Below, piece by piece: positions 16,334 to 24,294 of a stretch of DNA of 44,772 nucleotides. Origin of the DNA: Firmicutes bacterium UBA5388 (GTDB lineage Bacteria; Bacillota; UBA4882; UBA10575); NCBI GenBank assembly GCA_002409975.1, contig DHOO01000043.1, forward strand, positions 1-44,772, given 5' to 3'. Position numbers and translations under genes: made by a program. The notes beneath the pieces were generated by a model, which saw only the letters and a list, made by a program, of their open reading frames with translations, did no database searches and was not told the origin of the DNA. Position 1 is the stretch's first letter. Each line of letters begins with the position of its first letter.

Positions 16334-17959
16334 TCATGTTTTACCCCCCAGAAGTCTCTGTTTTTCCCCGATAACATGACCGGTATCCGCATCCCAGAGG
16401 TAACAGGCCCCTTGATCGATAACGGTATTAATCTTTCCTGGCGCCACCTGATGACCTTTAAGTTGGGGAGCATCTAGTATTCCAAGGCTTACAGCTTGAG
16501 CCAAGGTTTCAGGATCTGATAAGGGATCTTCTATTTCGGCAGCGCTAAGATCCCGGATCACTTTTAAAATTAGCTTCGCTTCCTCCATTAATTCGTTTTT
16601 TCTCGCTACTACCCGCGGATCTGTAGTAGGATCAGGAGCGCCAAAAAGGTAGTTTTTTAACACCCCGTGGACAATCTCGCAGCTTTCAATGATCTCTTCT
16701 GGGGTAGCGATATGATCGGCTTCACAATAAGCGACCACATGAATAATCTGCGGAGCTAAAGAAAGTCCTAACACAGTTGAGGCTGCTAATTGTCCTTTAG
16801 CCACTCCCTGCTTCACAGAGAAGTTGGCCAGACCGGCCCTAATCTGCCGCCAAATTTTAAACTCCCCATCTTCAAGCCGGGCAATCATCTCTAGTCCCGC
16901 CAAGGCCTTACCTAAATCCATTAACCCACTGGTTCCAGGAGGATTATTCAACATAATCTGGGCAATGTAATCTTTAACCCCAGCTTTTTTCGCATTATAC
17001 GCAGCTAAGTAGAAGGCGGCAACCGCAATCGAATCCGGCGCCCCTCTAAGGCTCCAATGGTGCGCCTCATTTACCTCCACCGGTATCTTTTTTGCTCCAT
17101 ACCAAGTCATCGCTGCCTGATTTTCACTGATTGCTTCCGTTAAAGAACGATCTGCTCTGCCATCTAGCTGGCTATACCAGAATAACGGGATTGCTCCCCA
17201 GGCATTATTGATTGTTCTAGTCGCGAGCTCGGCCCATTTGATCAGGTCCCTGGTTCCACTATAGCAGCGTAACAACGGTCGATTCCCGGTGCGGGAAGCT
17301 TGATAAAGCTTAATCAGATCCTCTGCGCTCCGAATTGGAACTCCGCCGGCTCCCTCCTGGGTTTTGTCCATCTCTGTCGGTCGGAAAAAAGATTCCTGAG
17401 CATTTTGATCCGGACCAAGCGAAATAATATCTACAACTTTAGCTGCGGCTAACTGCTGCATGCCAAAGATCGTCTCTTCTAAAGTTGGTAACCCGAAATG
17501 ATGTCTTAGAACGGGATAAGGATGTTTTTTTGCGATCCGTTCTAAAAGAGTATCACCTAGTTCATCGGGATTTTCATTCATCTGTTCACCCTTAAGAAAA
17601 GCAACAATGGCGCCTTCTTCTTCCCCACTAAATACCCGATAAAAAAGACCGCTTTCTTCTGCCCTCCTTGCCACAGGAGGAGTGCCGCCGAACAGTATCT
17701 TCTGGTTGTTTAGACCAGCTTCCAGCAGAGCGTTTTTAAATTCAGCAAAAAGTTTAACCGCCACTTCCGGAGTTAAACGGTAACTAAGCGCTAAATAATC
17801 CGGTTCCACCTCCTGAACAGCTCCAATTATTTCCCCGGGTTTTATCCCTATCCCCAGAAAACTAGTCTGGTAGCCGCAAGCCTCCGCCAAGCGAAGAAAA
17901 TTTGAGACACCTGCCACATGCACACAATTCCCAAGAGTAGCGGCAATTATTTTTTTCAT
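16334..17959 (-). CDS. Cobalamin-binding domain protein with a mutase-like C-terminal domain
   Basis: Residues 1-125 look like a B12-binding Rossmann domain: GNCVHVAGV contains the His (H14) and Gly (G17) of the DxHxxG motif, followed by LSYRL and FGGTPP in the places of the SxL and GG motifs. The usual Asp before the His is a Cys here. The rest (about 130-541) resembles the barrel subunit of cobalamin-dependent glutamate mutase (for example SGTRDLIKWAELATRTINNA, NEAHHWSLRGAPDS), in one chain with the B12 domain. The substrate is unknown. The ATG overlaps the opine-dehydrogenase-like gene by ATGA, and the AtpZ-like gene follows after 15 bases, so it sits in the middle of the ATPase transcription unit. 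Confidence 0.7.
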   Translation of the reverse strand: MKKIIAATLGNCVHVAGVSNFLRLAEACGYQTSFLGIGIKPGEIIGAVQEVEPDYLALSYRLTPEVAVKLFAEFKNALLEAGLNNQKILFGGTPPVARRAEESGLFYRVFSGEEEGAIVAFLKGEQMNENPDELGDTLLERIAKKHPYPVLRHHFGLPTLEETIFGMQQLAAAKVVDIISLGPDQNAQESFFRPTEMDKTQEGAGGVPIRSAEDLIKLYQASRTGNRPLLRCYSGTRDLIKWAELATRTINNAWGAIPLFWYSQLDGRADRSLTEAISENQAAMTWYGAKKIPVEVNEAHHWSLRGAPDSIAVAAFYLAAYNAKKAGVKDYIAQIMLNNPPGTSGLMDLGKALAGLEMIARLEDGEFKIWRQIRAGLANFSVKQGVAKGQLAASTVLGLSLAPQIIHVVAYCEADHIATPEEIIESCEIVHGVLKNYLFGAPDPTTDPRVVARKNELMEEAKLILKVIRDLSAAEIEDPLSDPETLAQAVSLGILDAPQLKGHQVAPGKINTVIDQGACYLWDADTGHVIGEKQRLLGGKT

Positions 17960-19077
17960 CTGGAATCACCTTCCAAGGCCAACCGTCGGATCTCAGCGAC
18001 GCTAAGACCAGCTAAACCCATTTTCTCTATCGTCCTGCCCGCACTCAAATAATCAGTTTGATTCATTAATGAAGCCAGATGAATAATATTTCCGATCGTA
18101 GGAGTAGCAACCTGCAAATGATTACCTAAAGACACAATCGGCACCAAACTCATAGAAACATCTTCCCATAGATACCTGTGATCAACCAGAGACGGCGCAT
18201 TTATCCCCTTGTAACCATGATTATTGCGCATCGCTTCGAATAAAGTTTTACCAGCGGCGTCATAAGCCATATATAACCATTCCCGCGCTGACATGGCTCT
18301 AATCCCCAAGGCCGCTGCCACGGCTATTCTTTCTTCATCCATGGCTTCAAGAACATGAGCTACCGAAGGGGTCACCCCCTCCATGTAGAATTGGAATTCA
18401 CCTCTCGTCGACTCGATGCGAGCCGCATTCAAAACAGTGAGCGCCGGATGAAAAATCGCCCCGATATTATCAAGGCTGGTTTTTAAAACATTATCCCCCG
18501 GAACAAATTGGGGAAAGACCTGTCTTAGTTTGGTCACCAATTCCACCGTCTGCTGCCCAGGAAGCGCCGCCACCGGAATAGTATTTTTTATGCCAAAAAC
18601 CCGTACTTGAGCAGGGTTAATGTTGCGACTCGCATATAACAGGGTTTGAGCTTCGCCTACAATTACCTTGGCTTGGCAACCCATCTGTTTTAAAATACTC
18701 CGGACTTCTAAAGCCCCCCCTGTTCTCCCCGGGTTAAGGAGGAGCATCTGTCCATCTTGCAGGTGAGGAGCGACCTTTTCGGCCATAAAAGCATGACCAT
18801 TCGCCGGAACCACCACCATTAAAATATCAACATCGTGAATGGCTTCGGCAATATCAGAGGTAGCCAGATTAACTGGGCCAAATCCTTCAACCACACCGGA
18901 TAGTTCAATCCCCCCTCCCAAGCGGACAGGTACCAATCTTGAGTCTGAACGATTATATAAATTTACTTTATACCCCATCATCCCTAGATGTCCCGCCATC
19001 GCCATTCCACCATGACCCGCGCCTAAAATACAAAACCTGGGAGCTAATTCCGAGTTATGCTCATACATTAAAGGCAT
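17956..19077 (-). CDS. NAD(P)-dependent opine (octopine/nopaline) dehydrogenase family protein
   Basis: A 373-residue dehydrogenase. The N-terminal Rossmann fold has ILGAGHGGMAMAGH (about 18-30, GxGxxG type). The C-terminal domain has NIGAIFHPALTVLNAARIE with a likely catalytic His at 210, as in opine dehydrogenases, which reductively join an amino acid to a 2-oxo acid or run the reverse. The substrate is not known. The start at 19077 has AGAGGTGA 4 bases upstream. It is the first gene of a leftward run, overlaps the B12 protein gene by 4 bases, and has a good promoter 130-160 bases upstream, so the two proteins probably act together. Confidence 0.82.
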   Translation of the reverse strand: MPLMYEHNSELAPRFCILGAGHGGMAMAGHLGMMGYKVNLYNRSDSRLVPVRLGGGIELSGVVEGFGPVNLATSDIAEAIHDVDILMVVVPANGHAFMAEKVAPHLQDGQMLLLNPGRTGGALEVRSILKQMGCQAKVIVGEAQTLLYASRNINPAQVRVFGIKNTIPVAALPGQQTVELVTKLRQVFPQFVPGDNVLKTSLDNIGAIFHPALTVLNAARIESTRGEFQFYMEGVTPSVAHVLEAMDEERIAVAAALGIRAMSAREWLYMAYDAAGKTLFEAMRNNHGYKGINAPSLVDHRYLWEDVSMSLVPIVSLGNHLQVATPTIGNIIHLASLMNQTDYLSAGRTIEKMGLAGLSVAEIRRLALEGDSR

Positions 19078-19209
19078 CCGCTCACCTCTCTTACTTTAGT
19101 ATTTTTATTATCTGAGGGAGTTGCATAATTACCAAAGATACTATATAAACCACAATATATGGTGTATGACGGATTTTTAATAAATGGGTTCTGCATTCCC
19201 TTAATCTAA

Positions 19210-19239
19210 ATTATATCCTAAAATTTCTTTCCTTGTCTA
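19210..19239 (-). promoter_or_regulatory. Promoter of the dehydrogenase/B12/V-ATPase transcription unit
   Basis: On the minus strand TAGACA (19239-19234) and a perfect TATAAT (19215-19210) are separated by 18 bp. It points into the 19077 gene with a leader of about 125 bases. No other good promoter was seen before ntpF, so it may drive all twelve genes to 7537. Confidence 0.55.
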
Positions 19240-19298
19240 ATCTGCTCTGTCAAATCACGAGTATTGTAATTTAACTGTTTTGGAATAGGCTGATTAAA

Positions 19299-19895
19299 TT
19301 AACCTTCCTTCTTTCCTCGATTCTTATCCGGTTTTACTACTCCAATGGAAACAAAATATTTTAAAGCATCTTCTACCGAAAGATCAAGGTAAATCAAGTC
19401 TTTTTCCGGAAAATTCACTAGAAAACCAGAAGTCGGATTCGGAACCGTTGGCACAAATACCTCTCTATAATTATCTGGTAATCCCCCTAAAGGTTCTCCT
19501 AATAAAAAACCAGTAGCATAAACCCCTGTCCGAGGATATTCCACCATCACTACCGAACGAAAGACCAGTTTATCTTTGGAAGACAGGGTCTCTGTTAATT
19601 GTTTTACTGTACCATAAATACTGCCCACCAAGGGGATGCGCCTGGCTAAGCGTTCATAATAGGCCCATAATTTTTTTACTAAAAAGTTAGTGCCAAGAAC
19701 TCCAACGAGCGTAATAAAGATAAATAAAAGGATTAACCCCAATCCCGGAATCTGAATTCCAAATAAAGCATTTAAGGGCTTAATCAGCAAACCATCTACC
19801 CATTTCAAGCCCACCCATAAAAAGTAAATTGTCACCGCAGAAGGCAAAACCAGAAGTAACCCGGTCAAAAATGCTTTTCTAATGCGTTTAAACAT
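19299..19895 (-). CDS. DUF502-family membrane protein
   Basis: A 198-residue protein of unknown function. Two membrane helices (about 9-30 and 50-75) are followed by a soluble domain with the DUF502 landmarks RIPLVGSIYGTVKQL, VVMVEYPRTGVYATGFL, VFVPTVPNPTSGFLV and DLSVEDALKYFVSIGV. The ATG at 19895 follows GGATGG. It stands alone, about 100 bases downstream of the first copy of the 106-bp hairpin repeat, which may supply its promoter. Family identity is secure; function is not. Confidence 0.9.
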   Translation of the reverse strand: MFKRIRKAFLTGLLLVLPSAVTIYFLWVGLKWVDGLLIKPLNALFGIQIPGLGLILLFIFITLVGVLGTNFLVKKLWAYYERLARRIPLVGSIYGTVKQLTETLSSKDKLVFRSVVMVEYPRTGVYATGFLLGEPLGGLPDNYREVFVPTVPNPTSGFLVNFPEKDLIYLDLSVEDALKYFVSIGVVKPDKNRGKKEG

Positions 19896-19990
19896 TACAT
19901 TCCATCCTTTATTTTATAAAAGCTAATAATTATTTTTCTTGTGGTTAAATTTTAAAGCAGTTAATATATGCAATTCCTTTAACTAGTTGG

Positions 19991-20096
19991 GTCTTTTGAT
20001 TTAATTATCCCGATACAATATATTGATAGCCTAATACCAGTCAAACACTATATATTGTATTGGGACCTTTTAAAAAGGATACAACACAAAAAGCTT
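19991..20096 (-). repeat. 106-bp dispersed hairpin repeat, copy A
   Basis: This is 99/106 identical to 29292-29397, in the same orientation. Its core is an inverted repeat with 16-bp arms (20008-20023 and 20050-20065) and a 26-base loop. A short palindrome, CCTTTTAAAAAGG, follows. On the minus strand it contains TTGACT (20044-20039), 16 bp, then TATATT (20022-20017), a promoter-like pair pointing at the DUF502 gene. Confidence 0.85.
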
Positions 20097-20109
20097 TAGT
20101 TCGTAATAT

Positions 20110-20331
20110 TTAATGGTGATGCTTACCGCAGTTACAAGGTTTATAAGAATATTTGCCTTCGTTTTTTTGCGGTTTTAAATTCTCAAGCTGACTACAGAGA
20201 TTTACTTTGATCGCTTGAAGATACTTCTGCCTCAGCTGGCTCTGTTCAGTTTTTTCTGCTGCTGTTAGCTCTTGGTCCTGGCTTTTATGATATAAATAAT
20301 TAATCCGCTCAATCGTTTTATTCATATCCAT
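20110..20331 (-). CDS. DUF896-family protein (YnzC-like) with a Cys/His tail
   Basis: A 73-residue protein. Residues 1-55 match DUF896 (ERINYLYHKSQDQELTAAEK… LRQKYLQAIKVNL), a small two-helix protein widespread in Bacillota, whose Bacillus subtilis member YnzC is SOS-linked. The C-terminus ends in CNCGKHHH, a possible metal-binding tail not part of the core. The ATG at 20331 is 7 bases after AGGAGG. A second in-frame ATG two codons later is less well placed. Confidence 0.88.
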   Translation of the reverse strand: MDMNKTIERINYLYHKSQDQELTAAEKTEQSQLRQKYLQAIKVNLCSQLENLKPQKNEGKYSYKPCNCGKHHH

Positions 20332-20735
20332 ACTAAATCCTCCTTCTCTCCCCCCACACGTGGGGAAGAACGCTTTTAATGCTTTTTCTCTATTGACTTT
20401 TTTTTCCCTGCTTTAAGCCCTGCTTTTTTATTTAAGATCAATTTTTTACTTCCTATCTTTTTCTATAGTATCTCTTCCACAGCACCAATGTTCACTCTCT
20501 TTATAAAGATTCCTCCACTTATTTGTATAATTCCTCCTTAGAATAAACTTAATCTTACATTTTAACATTAACCATATGAATTCCAATCCAGAACTTATGC
20601 GGTTAATAGGTAATAAGAAAAAACCCGAATATAATCTCCATTAATACCATAATTCCATATCTTTCACAAATAGAATGTGTAGAAGGCGTATGTCTTGTTG
20701 ATTCCAAATTACTTATAAATAAAATAGGGAAAATA
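20332..20735. other. Intergenic region between divergent genes
   Basis: AT-rich, no gene recognised. On the minus strand AAGGAGGAATTATAC and AAGTGGAGGAATC look like ribosome sites, but no start codon follows in place. A CCCC…GGGG palindrome around CACGTG lies at about 20351-20366, just ahead of the DUF896 ribosome site. Confidence 0.4.
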
Positions 20736-20744
20736 TGATATAAT
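20736..20744 (+). promoter_or_regulatory. Extended -10 promoter of the histidine kinase operon
   Basis: TGATATAAT (TG at 20736-20737, TATAAT at 20739-20744) is an extended -10 element, about 40 bases before the kinase ATG. No good -35 is visible, as is common for extended -10 promoters. Confidence 0.45.
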
Positions 20745-20785
20745 TATAATAGTATGGCAACTATAATCAATTCGAGGTAGATAAG

Positions 20786-22621
20786 ATGCAGTGCTTAAAA
20801 GAAGAATTTACCATCAAAAGGGCTAAAATAAAAATCTTCAATAAAATATTGCTTACCTACACGATAGCAATTATTTTTACCCTATTGTCCCTGGCCTTTT
20901 TTGTCCAAAGTAGTATCCAACAAGCCGCAAAAAAGAATGAGTTGGAGTTGAATAAAAAAATACTCGACAGAATGACTGATTATTTTAATGAAAAATGTAA
21001 TCATTCCAAAGAATTAGTAATGAGTCTATATAGAAATGAGGAGCAATCTTCGGATCTTATTTTTTTTCTTAGAAATAGTATTGATGCCTATTCCGCCTAT
21101 AGACTCGACAAATTCTATGGAAAAAACACCTTTATAATGCAGGGCATGTTCACTTATTTACAAAACTGCTTCCTGAGTGACCCAAAGCTGAAAAGCATTA
21201 TTCTTTACAGTAAAGAGAAAGATTTTTTATATATATCTGAAGCAGATAATTATGTGAATTATCTGCAAAAAAATGAAGTCTTTACTTTGCCACCTAATGC
21301 GGACCTCAGGATCCCCAATTTTGATATTATTAATGCCAAACCACGTCAATATGTTCTAGGAAACCCCAAGGAAAACAACCAGGTATTTTCCACCATCCAA
21401 TTTCTTAATAATCCCACTACCTTAAAAACTATTGGCTATATAATCTTTAATTATGATTTAGAACCGATAGCCAATTACTGTCGGCAATACAATAATGAGG
21501 AAAATGGATACATTCTGGCTTTAACACCTAAGGGTGATGTGTTTTTCGATTCTTCTAATAAATACTACAGCCAAAGATTCCCTTATATTGATCTGATAAA
21601 AAGCCTAACGAACTCCAACACCGTAAGGCTAGATGAAGAATGTTATATTAATACCTCTGACAATGGGGTATTATTGATTGGTGTTATTCCTAAAAGCAAG
21701 ATAATAAATATAACAAAACATGCTAACCAAACAATATTTTTTATTGCTGGCTTGTTAATTATAGCTGTTGTCTTCTTAATGTATATAAAACTCAAATCCT
21801 TACAAAAAAGAACTGACCGAATAACTTCGGCGATGAAAAAAATCCAAAGTGGAGATTTGTCAGTTAGAATCCCTCACACCAAGGATAATGATGAGCTAAC
21901 TCTAATCGCCACCAGTTTCAATCATATGTGTTCCGAACTTAATAATTACATCAACCGAATGTACCTCTCAGAATTAAAGCAAAAAAACGCAGAGTTGGTT
22001 GCCCTGCAAAACCAGATCAACCCTCATTTCCTATATAATACCCTGGAGTCAATCAGGATGAGAGCCGTAGCAAAAGGGGCCACTGATATCGGCAACATGA
22101 TCTACATTTTGGCCACCCTTTTTAAATCGTCGGTCAAGAATAAAACAATTATCACAATCGCGGAAGAGTTGCACTACTGCCAACTCTATTTACAACTTTT
22201 TAAAATTAGGCATACCAATAAATTTACCTATGATATTAAAGTCAACGAAGAAATCCTGAATTATAAGATCATAAAATTTACCCTCCAACCCATTATCGAA
22301 AATTATATCGTCCATGGCATCTGTTTAGAACGGACAGATAACTACATTTCCATCAAAGGCTCCCTCTCCAAAGAGACGATTGAATTTGAGATCTGCGACA
22401 ATGGAAAAGGCATCGAAGAAAGCAAACTAGAATCCTTGAGGTCTGCTCTACACCATCCTGAGCAGCAGCCATCCGCCACTAGCTCCGCAGGACTTACCAA
22501 TGTCCATGAAAGGCTGTTTATCATGTATGGTCGGGAGTACGGAATTACGATTAATAGCAAGCAGAACAAGGGCACTTGTGTGCAACTGAAAATCCCTGTT
22601 CAAAAAGGAGCGGAAACATAA
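20786..22621 (+). CDS. YesM-type sensor histidine kinase
   Basis: A membrane sensor kinase of the class next to sugar ABC transporters in Bacillota. The 611-residue product has a membrane helix at about 22-42, an extracytoplasmic sensor domain (about 43-315), and a second helix at 316-336. A HAMP domain with RIPHTKDNDELTLIATSFNH follows, then the His_kinase domain with phospho-acceptor H414 in NQINPHFLYNTLESIR. The ATPase domain has PIIENYIVHG and CDNGKGI. GAGG lies 8 bases before the ATG at 20786. The stop shares its last A with the next gene's ATG (TAATG). It probably senses a glycan, or binding protein loaded with it, for the adjacent locus; this is inference from position. Confidence 0.9.
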   Translation: MQCLKEEFTIKRAKIKIFNKILLTYTIAIIFTLLSLAFFVQSSIQQAAKKNELELNKKILDRMTDYFNEKCNHSKELVMSLYRNEEQSSDLIFFLRNSIDAYSAYRLDKFYGKNTFIMQGMFTYLQNCFLSDPKLKSIILYSKEKDFLYISEADNYVNYLQKNEVFTLPPNADLRIPNFDIINAKPRQYVLGNPKENNQVFSTIQFLNNPTTLKTIGYIIFNYDLEPIANYCRQYNNEENGYILALTPKGDVFFDSSNKYYSQRFPYIDLIKSLTNSNTVRLDEECYINTSDNGVLLIGVIPKSKIINITKHANQTIFFIAGLLIIAVVFLMYIKLKSLQKRTDRITSAMKKIQSGDLSVRIPHTKDNDELTLIATSFNHMCSELNNYINRMYLSELKQKNAELVALQNQINPHFLYNTLESIRMRAVAKGATDIGNMIYILATLFKSSVKNKTIITIAEELHYCQLYLQLFKIRHTNKFTYDIKVNEEILNYKIIKFTLQPIIENYIVHGICLERTDNYISIKGSLSKETIEFEICDNGKGIEESKLESLRSALHHPEQQPSATSSAGLTNVHERLFIMYGREYGITINSKQNKGTCVQLKIPVQKGAET

Positions 22622-24231
22622 TGTATAAAGTAATGATCGTCGATGATGAACAGTTCATTCTCGATGGTTTACGGGCGATTATTGATTGGGAAGAGTATAA
22701 TCTATCTGTCTCGGCTTGTGCTTTAGACGGCGAAGAAGCTTTTTCTTTCTTTCCCCGCCAATATATGGATATAGTGATCACCGATATTACGATGCCGCGA
22801 ATGAATGGGCTGGATCTGATCAGAAAGATCAAAAAGATAAACTCCGATGTTAAATTCATTATTCTAAGCGGTTATAGCGATTTTCAATATGTCAAGGAAG
22901 GAATGAAACTCGGTATTGAAAATTACCTGCTTAAACCGATTAATGTCGAGGAACTAACCTCGACCCTCACTAATACCATTAACAAGATTGAAACATCAAT
23001 CAATCAAGAGCTCTACTCAAAGAATGATCTGAATATTTTACGAAATAATATTCTTTATCGCTGGGCAACAAACAACATTGATGCCCAGGAATTAACCGAA
23101 CGCGCCGCGCTTCTTAATCTTAACCTTAAATACTTATATTATACGGTTTCCAGTATAAAACTCCTTTTTCCCTTTGATGAGCATGACATAAGAAATAACA
23201 AAAAAAAATCCAAGCTGGTTTCACAGGCCTTGAAAATTTGCGCTGCAACTACCGATTATCATCAAGACCTCATCTGCTTTTGCGACCTTGTTGGAGACCT
23301 GGTCTTTATCTCTTGCCGCAACTCACAAAATGGCCAGGAAAAGATGTTATCGATGGTCTTAAACCAGGTAAAGGAGATTCTGAACTCAAAACTGCATCTA
23401 AATCTCTTCATTACCGTCGGTCGCAATTATAAATCCTATCTTAATGTTTATAAGAGTTACTGGGAGACTAAAGAACTCCAAAACTACCTGCTGCTCCTTA
23501 CCGAAAATCAAATCATTCATTACGATAAAGTTAAATCTTTAACGGAAAATAATAGTGTTATCACCGAATTAGACTTTAAATCCTTCTCGAAGCTATTAAT
23601 AAGTAAAAACACCACTGTTATCTTCCAGTTTATCGATGAGCTTTTTGCCAAACTGCAATCCTCAATCACCACCACTCCCTCGGACATCCAAAATTGTGCT
23701 ATCAAGATTTTACTGATAATTAATCGCCTTGCTGAAGAATTGAATCTACCAAGTAATACCTCGAAGCATGATTATAAAAAACTCTTCTCCAATCTCCTAA
23801 AGTTACAAAGTATTGAACAGATAATAAAATCCGTAAAAGACGAGATTATTAAGTTCAATGAATCCTTGACCATGGAAGATCTACAGATGACACCCGTGAT
23901 CAGACAGATTCTCAATTATATCAACAGCAACTACGCCAGTGAATTGTCAATCAAAACGCTCAGCCAGAAATTAAATATCAACCCAACTTATCTTGGACAG
24001 TTATTTCAGAAAGAAACCGGAGAATTATTTTCCAACTATGTAAATGAACTACGGATTAAAAAAGCTAAAGAACTCCTACTGACCACTAACCTGAAGACCA
24101 AAAAAATTGCGAGCCGAGTGGGTTACTCCGATGTCAATTATTTTTATAAAAAGTTCAAACAATATACCGGACTCTCCCCAACTGAGCTAAGGGGTAAAAA
24201 AAAATATCTGCGAATGAAGGGGTGTCGCTAA
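22621..24231 (+). CDS. YesN-type response regulator with AraC DNA-binding domain
   Basis: Partner of the preceding kinase. The 536-residue product has an N-terminal receiver with D8/D9, phospho-acceptor D55 in VITDITMP and K105 in LLKPIN. A middle region of unclear role follows, then a C-terminal AraC-type double helix-turn-helix (about 430-530: LSIKTLSQKLNINPTYLGQL… IASRVGYSDVNYFYKKFKQY). It starts at 22621, overlapping the kinase stop by one base. A reading from 22576 would add 15 residues without homology. It converges with the glycan cluster and is a candidate activator of it. Confidence 0.92.
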   Translation: MYKVMIVDDEQFILDGLRAIIDWEEYNLSVSACALDGEEAFSFFPRQYMDIVITDITMPRMNGLDLIRKIKKINSDVKFIILSGYSDFQYVKEGMKLGIENYLLKPINVEELTSTLTNTINKIETSINQELYSKNDLNILRNNILYRWATNNIDAQELTERAALLNLNLKYLYYTVSSIKLLFPFDEHDIRNNKKKSKLVSQALKICAATTDYHQDLICFCDLVGDLVFISCRNSQNGQEKMLSMVLNQVKEILNSKLHLNLFITVGRNYKSYLNVYKSYWETKELQNYLLLLTENQIIHYDKVKSLTENNSVITELDFKSFSKLLISKNTTVIFQFIDELFAKLQSSITTTPSDIQNCAIKILLIINRLAEELNLPSNTSKHDYKKLFSNLLKLQSIEQIIKSVKDEIIKFNESLTMEDLQMTPVIRQILNYINSNYASELSIKTLSQKLNINPTYLGQLFQKETGELFSNYVNELRIKKAKELLLTTNLKTKKIASRVGYSDVNYFYKKFKQYTGLSPTELRGKKKYLRMKGCR

Positions 24232-24256
24232 CTGCTTCAAAGTAGTTTTGCGACAC
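24222..24256. terminator. Stem-loop between convergent genes
   Basis: GTGTCGC (24222-24228) pairs with GCGACAC (24250-24256), with inner AACT/AGTT pairing. It overlaps the response regulator stop. The U-tract is poor on both sides, so termination is only probable. Confidence 0.4.
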
Positions 24257-24294
24257 TCACTTATTAAATATCATCGATAAGTGCTCGACATAAT

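Noticed and set aside
20351..20366. CCCC…CACGTG…GGGG palindrome as terminator
   Set aside because: It is very short, without a U-tract, and lies directly upstream of the DUF896 ribosome site rather than after a gene.
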